From NCBI GenBank assembly GCA_024636855.1, contig JAGXGG010000108.1:1-33339 (forward strand): a DNA stretch of 33,339 nucleotides. Reading direction: 5' to 3'. The notes beneath the pieces were generated by a model, which saw nothing but the letters and a program-made list of their open reading frames with translations, ran no database searches and was not told the origin of the DNA. This document shows, in pieces, positions 32,160-33,339 of the stretch; within the stretch, counting starts at the first letter, position 1; each line of letters begins with the position of its first letter. The position numbers and the translations under genes are program-made. This DNA is from Ignavibacteriota bacterium. GTDB lineage: Bacteria; Bacteroidota; Ignavibacteria; Kapaibacteriales; UBA2268.

Positions 32160-32711
32160 ATGCCAAAAAAGAATTATGCTCCAGAAGGAGAATATATATA
32201 CAATGAACAGCAAAAACTACGTCAGTGGTATGTTTGGTTTATATTAGCTTTTTCATTGGTTTTATCATTAGCATTCCTAATCAATAGCTTTGTAAACTAT
32301 ATGGAAGGTGCCCCTGGGGCGGCTTCTTTTATTGTTTTAGGTGTATTGATTCTTTTTATATGTTTGTTTTTTGTTATTTCTACTGCTGGCTCCAAACTTA
32401 ACGTAATTGCTACTGATGAAGCTATTCATTTCCAATGGATCCCGTTGAATAATAAGTTTAATAAAGTTAATTGGCAGAATGTACAGTCAATAAAGATGAT
32501 TAGATATAAGAGTATGGGATATGGTATGAGGATTAGCGAAAAATACGGTAGCATCTATAATGCCTTTGGTGGTTATGCTATAAATATTGTTACTAGAGGT
32601 GGTAATCATTTCCTAATCGGAACAGCAAGGCCACATGAACTCGAAGAAGTATTAGTTAGATTAAAAGATATACATTATTTCGATTACGAAAATCAATTAG
32701 AAGAAGAATAG
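32160..32711 (+). CDS. Two-TM membrane protein with PH-like cytoplasmic domain
   Basis: 183 residues. Two hydrophobic helices (about 22-45 and 53-75) with a short loop are followed by a C-terminal domain of alternating strands: SKLNVIATDEAIHFQWIPLN, VNWQNVQSIKMIRY, GYAINIVTRGGNHFLIGTAR and the helix PHELEEVLVRLKDI. The order of strands, the Trp-x-x-(V/I) turn and the closing helix match the bacterial PH-like fold found in small membrane proteins of Bacteroidota. Function unknown. pheS starts 3 nt after its stop, so the two are transcribed together. Confidence 0.8.
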   Translation: MPKKNYAPEGEYIYNEQQKLRQWYVWFILAFSLVLSLAFLINSFVNYMEGAPGAASFIVLGVLILFICLFFVISTAGSKLNVIATDEAIHFQWIPLNNKFNKVNWQNVQSIKMIRYKSMGYGMRISEKYGSIYNAFGGYAINIVTRGGNHFLIGTARPHELEEVLVRLKDIHYFDYENQLEEE

Positions 32712-32714
32712 AAA

Positions 32715-33339
32715 ATGATTGAAAATATTAAAAAAGTACACGAAGAAGTAAAAGCAAGAATTAGTGAAGTTATTAATCTAGAACAACTTGAATTATTCAG
32801 ACTTGAATTCCTTGTAAAAAAAGGTAAAATACAAGAGTTCTTTGGTCAATTAAAAGCATTGCCCAACGATCAAAAAAGAGAAGTTGGTAAAGAATTGAAT
32901 ATTCTTAGCAAATTCACTGAGGAAATATACAAGAATACAAAGGAAGAGCTAGAAGAAAAGGCTTTGACAGTTTCTGATCTAGATTTATCACTTCCTGGTA
33001 TTAAAAATAATCTCGGAAGTGAACACCCAGTTCGTCAAACAATTGCTCAAATGATTGAAATATTCAAGAAAATGGGATTCTCTGTAGCAGAAGGACCGGA
33101 AGCAGAAGATGATTATCATAATTTCGATGCTCTAAACTTTCCGCCTAATCATCCTGCACGTGATATGCAAGACACATTCTTCATAGAAAATAAATATGAT
33201 ACAGTGGTATTAAGAACTCATACTTCTCCTGTGCAAATTCGAATGATGGAAAATGTAAAGCCACCTATTCGAGCTATTATGCCAGGACGTGTTTATAGAA
33301 ATGAAACATTGGACTCAACTCACTTGGCAGAATTTCATC
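32715..33339 (+). CDS. pheS: Phenylalanyl-tRNA synthetase alpha subunit (3' end outside window)
   Basis: 208 codons are present before the window ends, roughly two thirds of the usual 340. The N-terminal coiled coil that binds tRNA (about 1-85: EVKARISEVINLEQLELFRL, FLVKKGKIQEFFGQLK) is complete. The class II catalytic domain begins with HPVRQTIAQMIEIFKKMGFS, VAEGPEAEDDYHNFDALNFP (motif 1 region), HPARDMQDTFFI and RTHTSPVQIRMM. It reaches motif 2, PGRVYRNETLDSTHLAEFH. It charges tRNA-Phe together with the beta subunit. ATG at 32715 lies 3 nt after the PH-like gene. Not disrupted; simply truncated by the window. Confidence 0.97.
   Translation, partial: MIENIKKVHEEVKARISEVINLEQLELFRLEFLVKKGKIQEFFGQLKALPNDQKREVGKELNILSKFTEEIYKNTKEELEEKALTVSDLDLSLPGIKNNLGSEHPVRQTIAQMIEIFKKMGFSVAEGPEAEDDYHNFDALNFPPNHPARDMQDTFFIENKYDTVVLRTHTSPVQIRMMENVKPPIRAIMPGRVYRNETLDSTHLAEFH

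Overview
The window looks like a chromosomal segment of an AT-rich diderm bacterium of the Bacteroidota/Chlorobi (FCB) group, possibly an Ignavibacteria- or Kapabacteria-type lineage. This rests on a giant secreted protein ending in a type IX secretion (T9SS) C-terminal sorting domain, a TonB-dependent receptor with an N-terminal carboxypeptidase-regulatory-like domain followed by a DUF4249-type lipoprotein, and several matches to the Bacteroidota promoter pattern (TTTG, about 20 nt, TAnnTTTG). The exact phylum-level placement is inference. No tRNA, rRNA, CRISPR array or classical insertion sequence was seen.

Left part (1-9.1 kb). A minus-strand export operon runs off the left edge: an ABC transporter whose ATPase motifs are almost all degenerate, a HlyD-type adaptor, and the first 23 codons of a third gene with a signal-peptide-like start (outer-membrane factor by context). 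Each junction is an 8-nt ATG/stop overlap. Next come a secreted TPR-like hypothetical and a PLP-dependent Cys/Met-metabolism enzyme (one minus-strand unit), then a plus-strand TonB receptor + DUF4249 lipoprotein pair. A basic protein with a Tudor/SH3-like C-terminus is then paired with ribosomal protein S21 and closed by a bidirectional terminator.

Middle part (9.1-15.3 kb). DUF6157 protein (-), DUF3108 protein and LolA-like carrier (+), DusB tRNA dihydrouridine synthase (-), an LCP-family protein overlapping a SixA-type histidine phosphatase (+). The stretch 14,069-14,952 then holds eleven short foldback repeats around a small GIY-YIG nuclease gene. The repeats share one fold: 5-bp outer arms that differ in sequence between units but stay complementary, a tandem G.A step, and an inner stem closed by a triloop (mostly GNA). 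A perfect 26-bp inverted pair bounds the cluster. This is the most interesting signal in the window and could be an undescribed REPIN-like repeat/nuclease system.

Right part (15.3-33.3 kb). An 11.5-kb gene encodes a 3,845-residue surface/secreted protein: signal peptide, two FN3-like domains, about 28 Ig-like modules in blocks of distinct subtypes, a non-repetitive tail and a T9SS sorting domain. It has its own candidate promoter, a palindrome in the leader and a strong terminator. After it come an S41 C-terminal processing peptidase, a ZupT-type zinc transporter, RecQ helicase, a PH-like two-TM membrane protein, and the 5' two-thirds of pheS cut by the window end.
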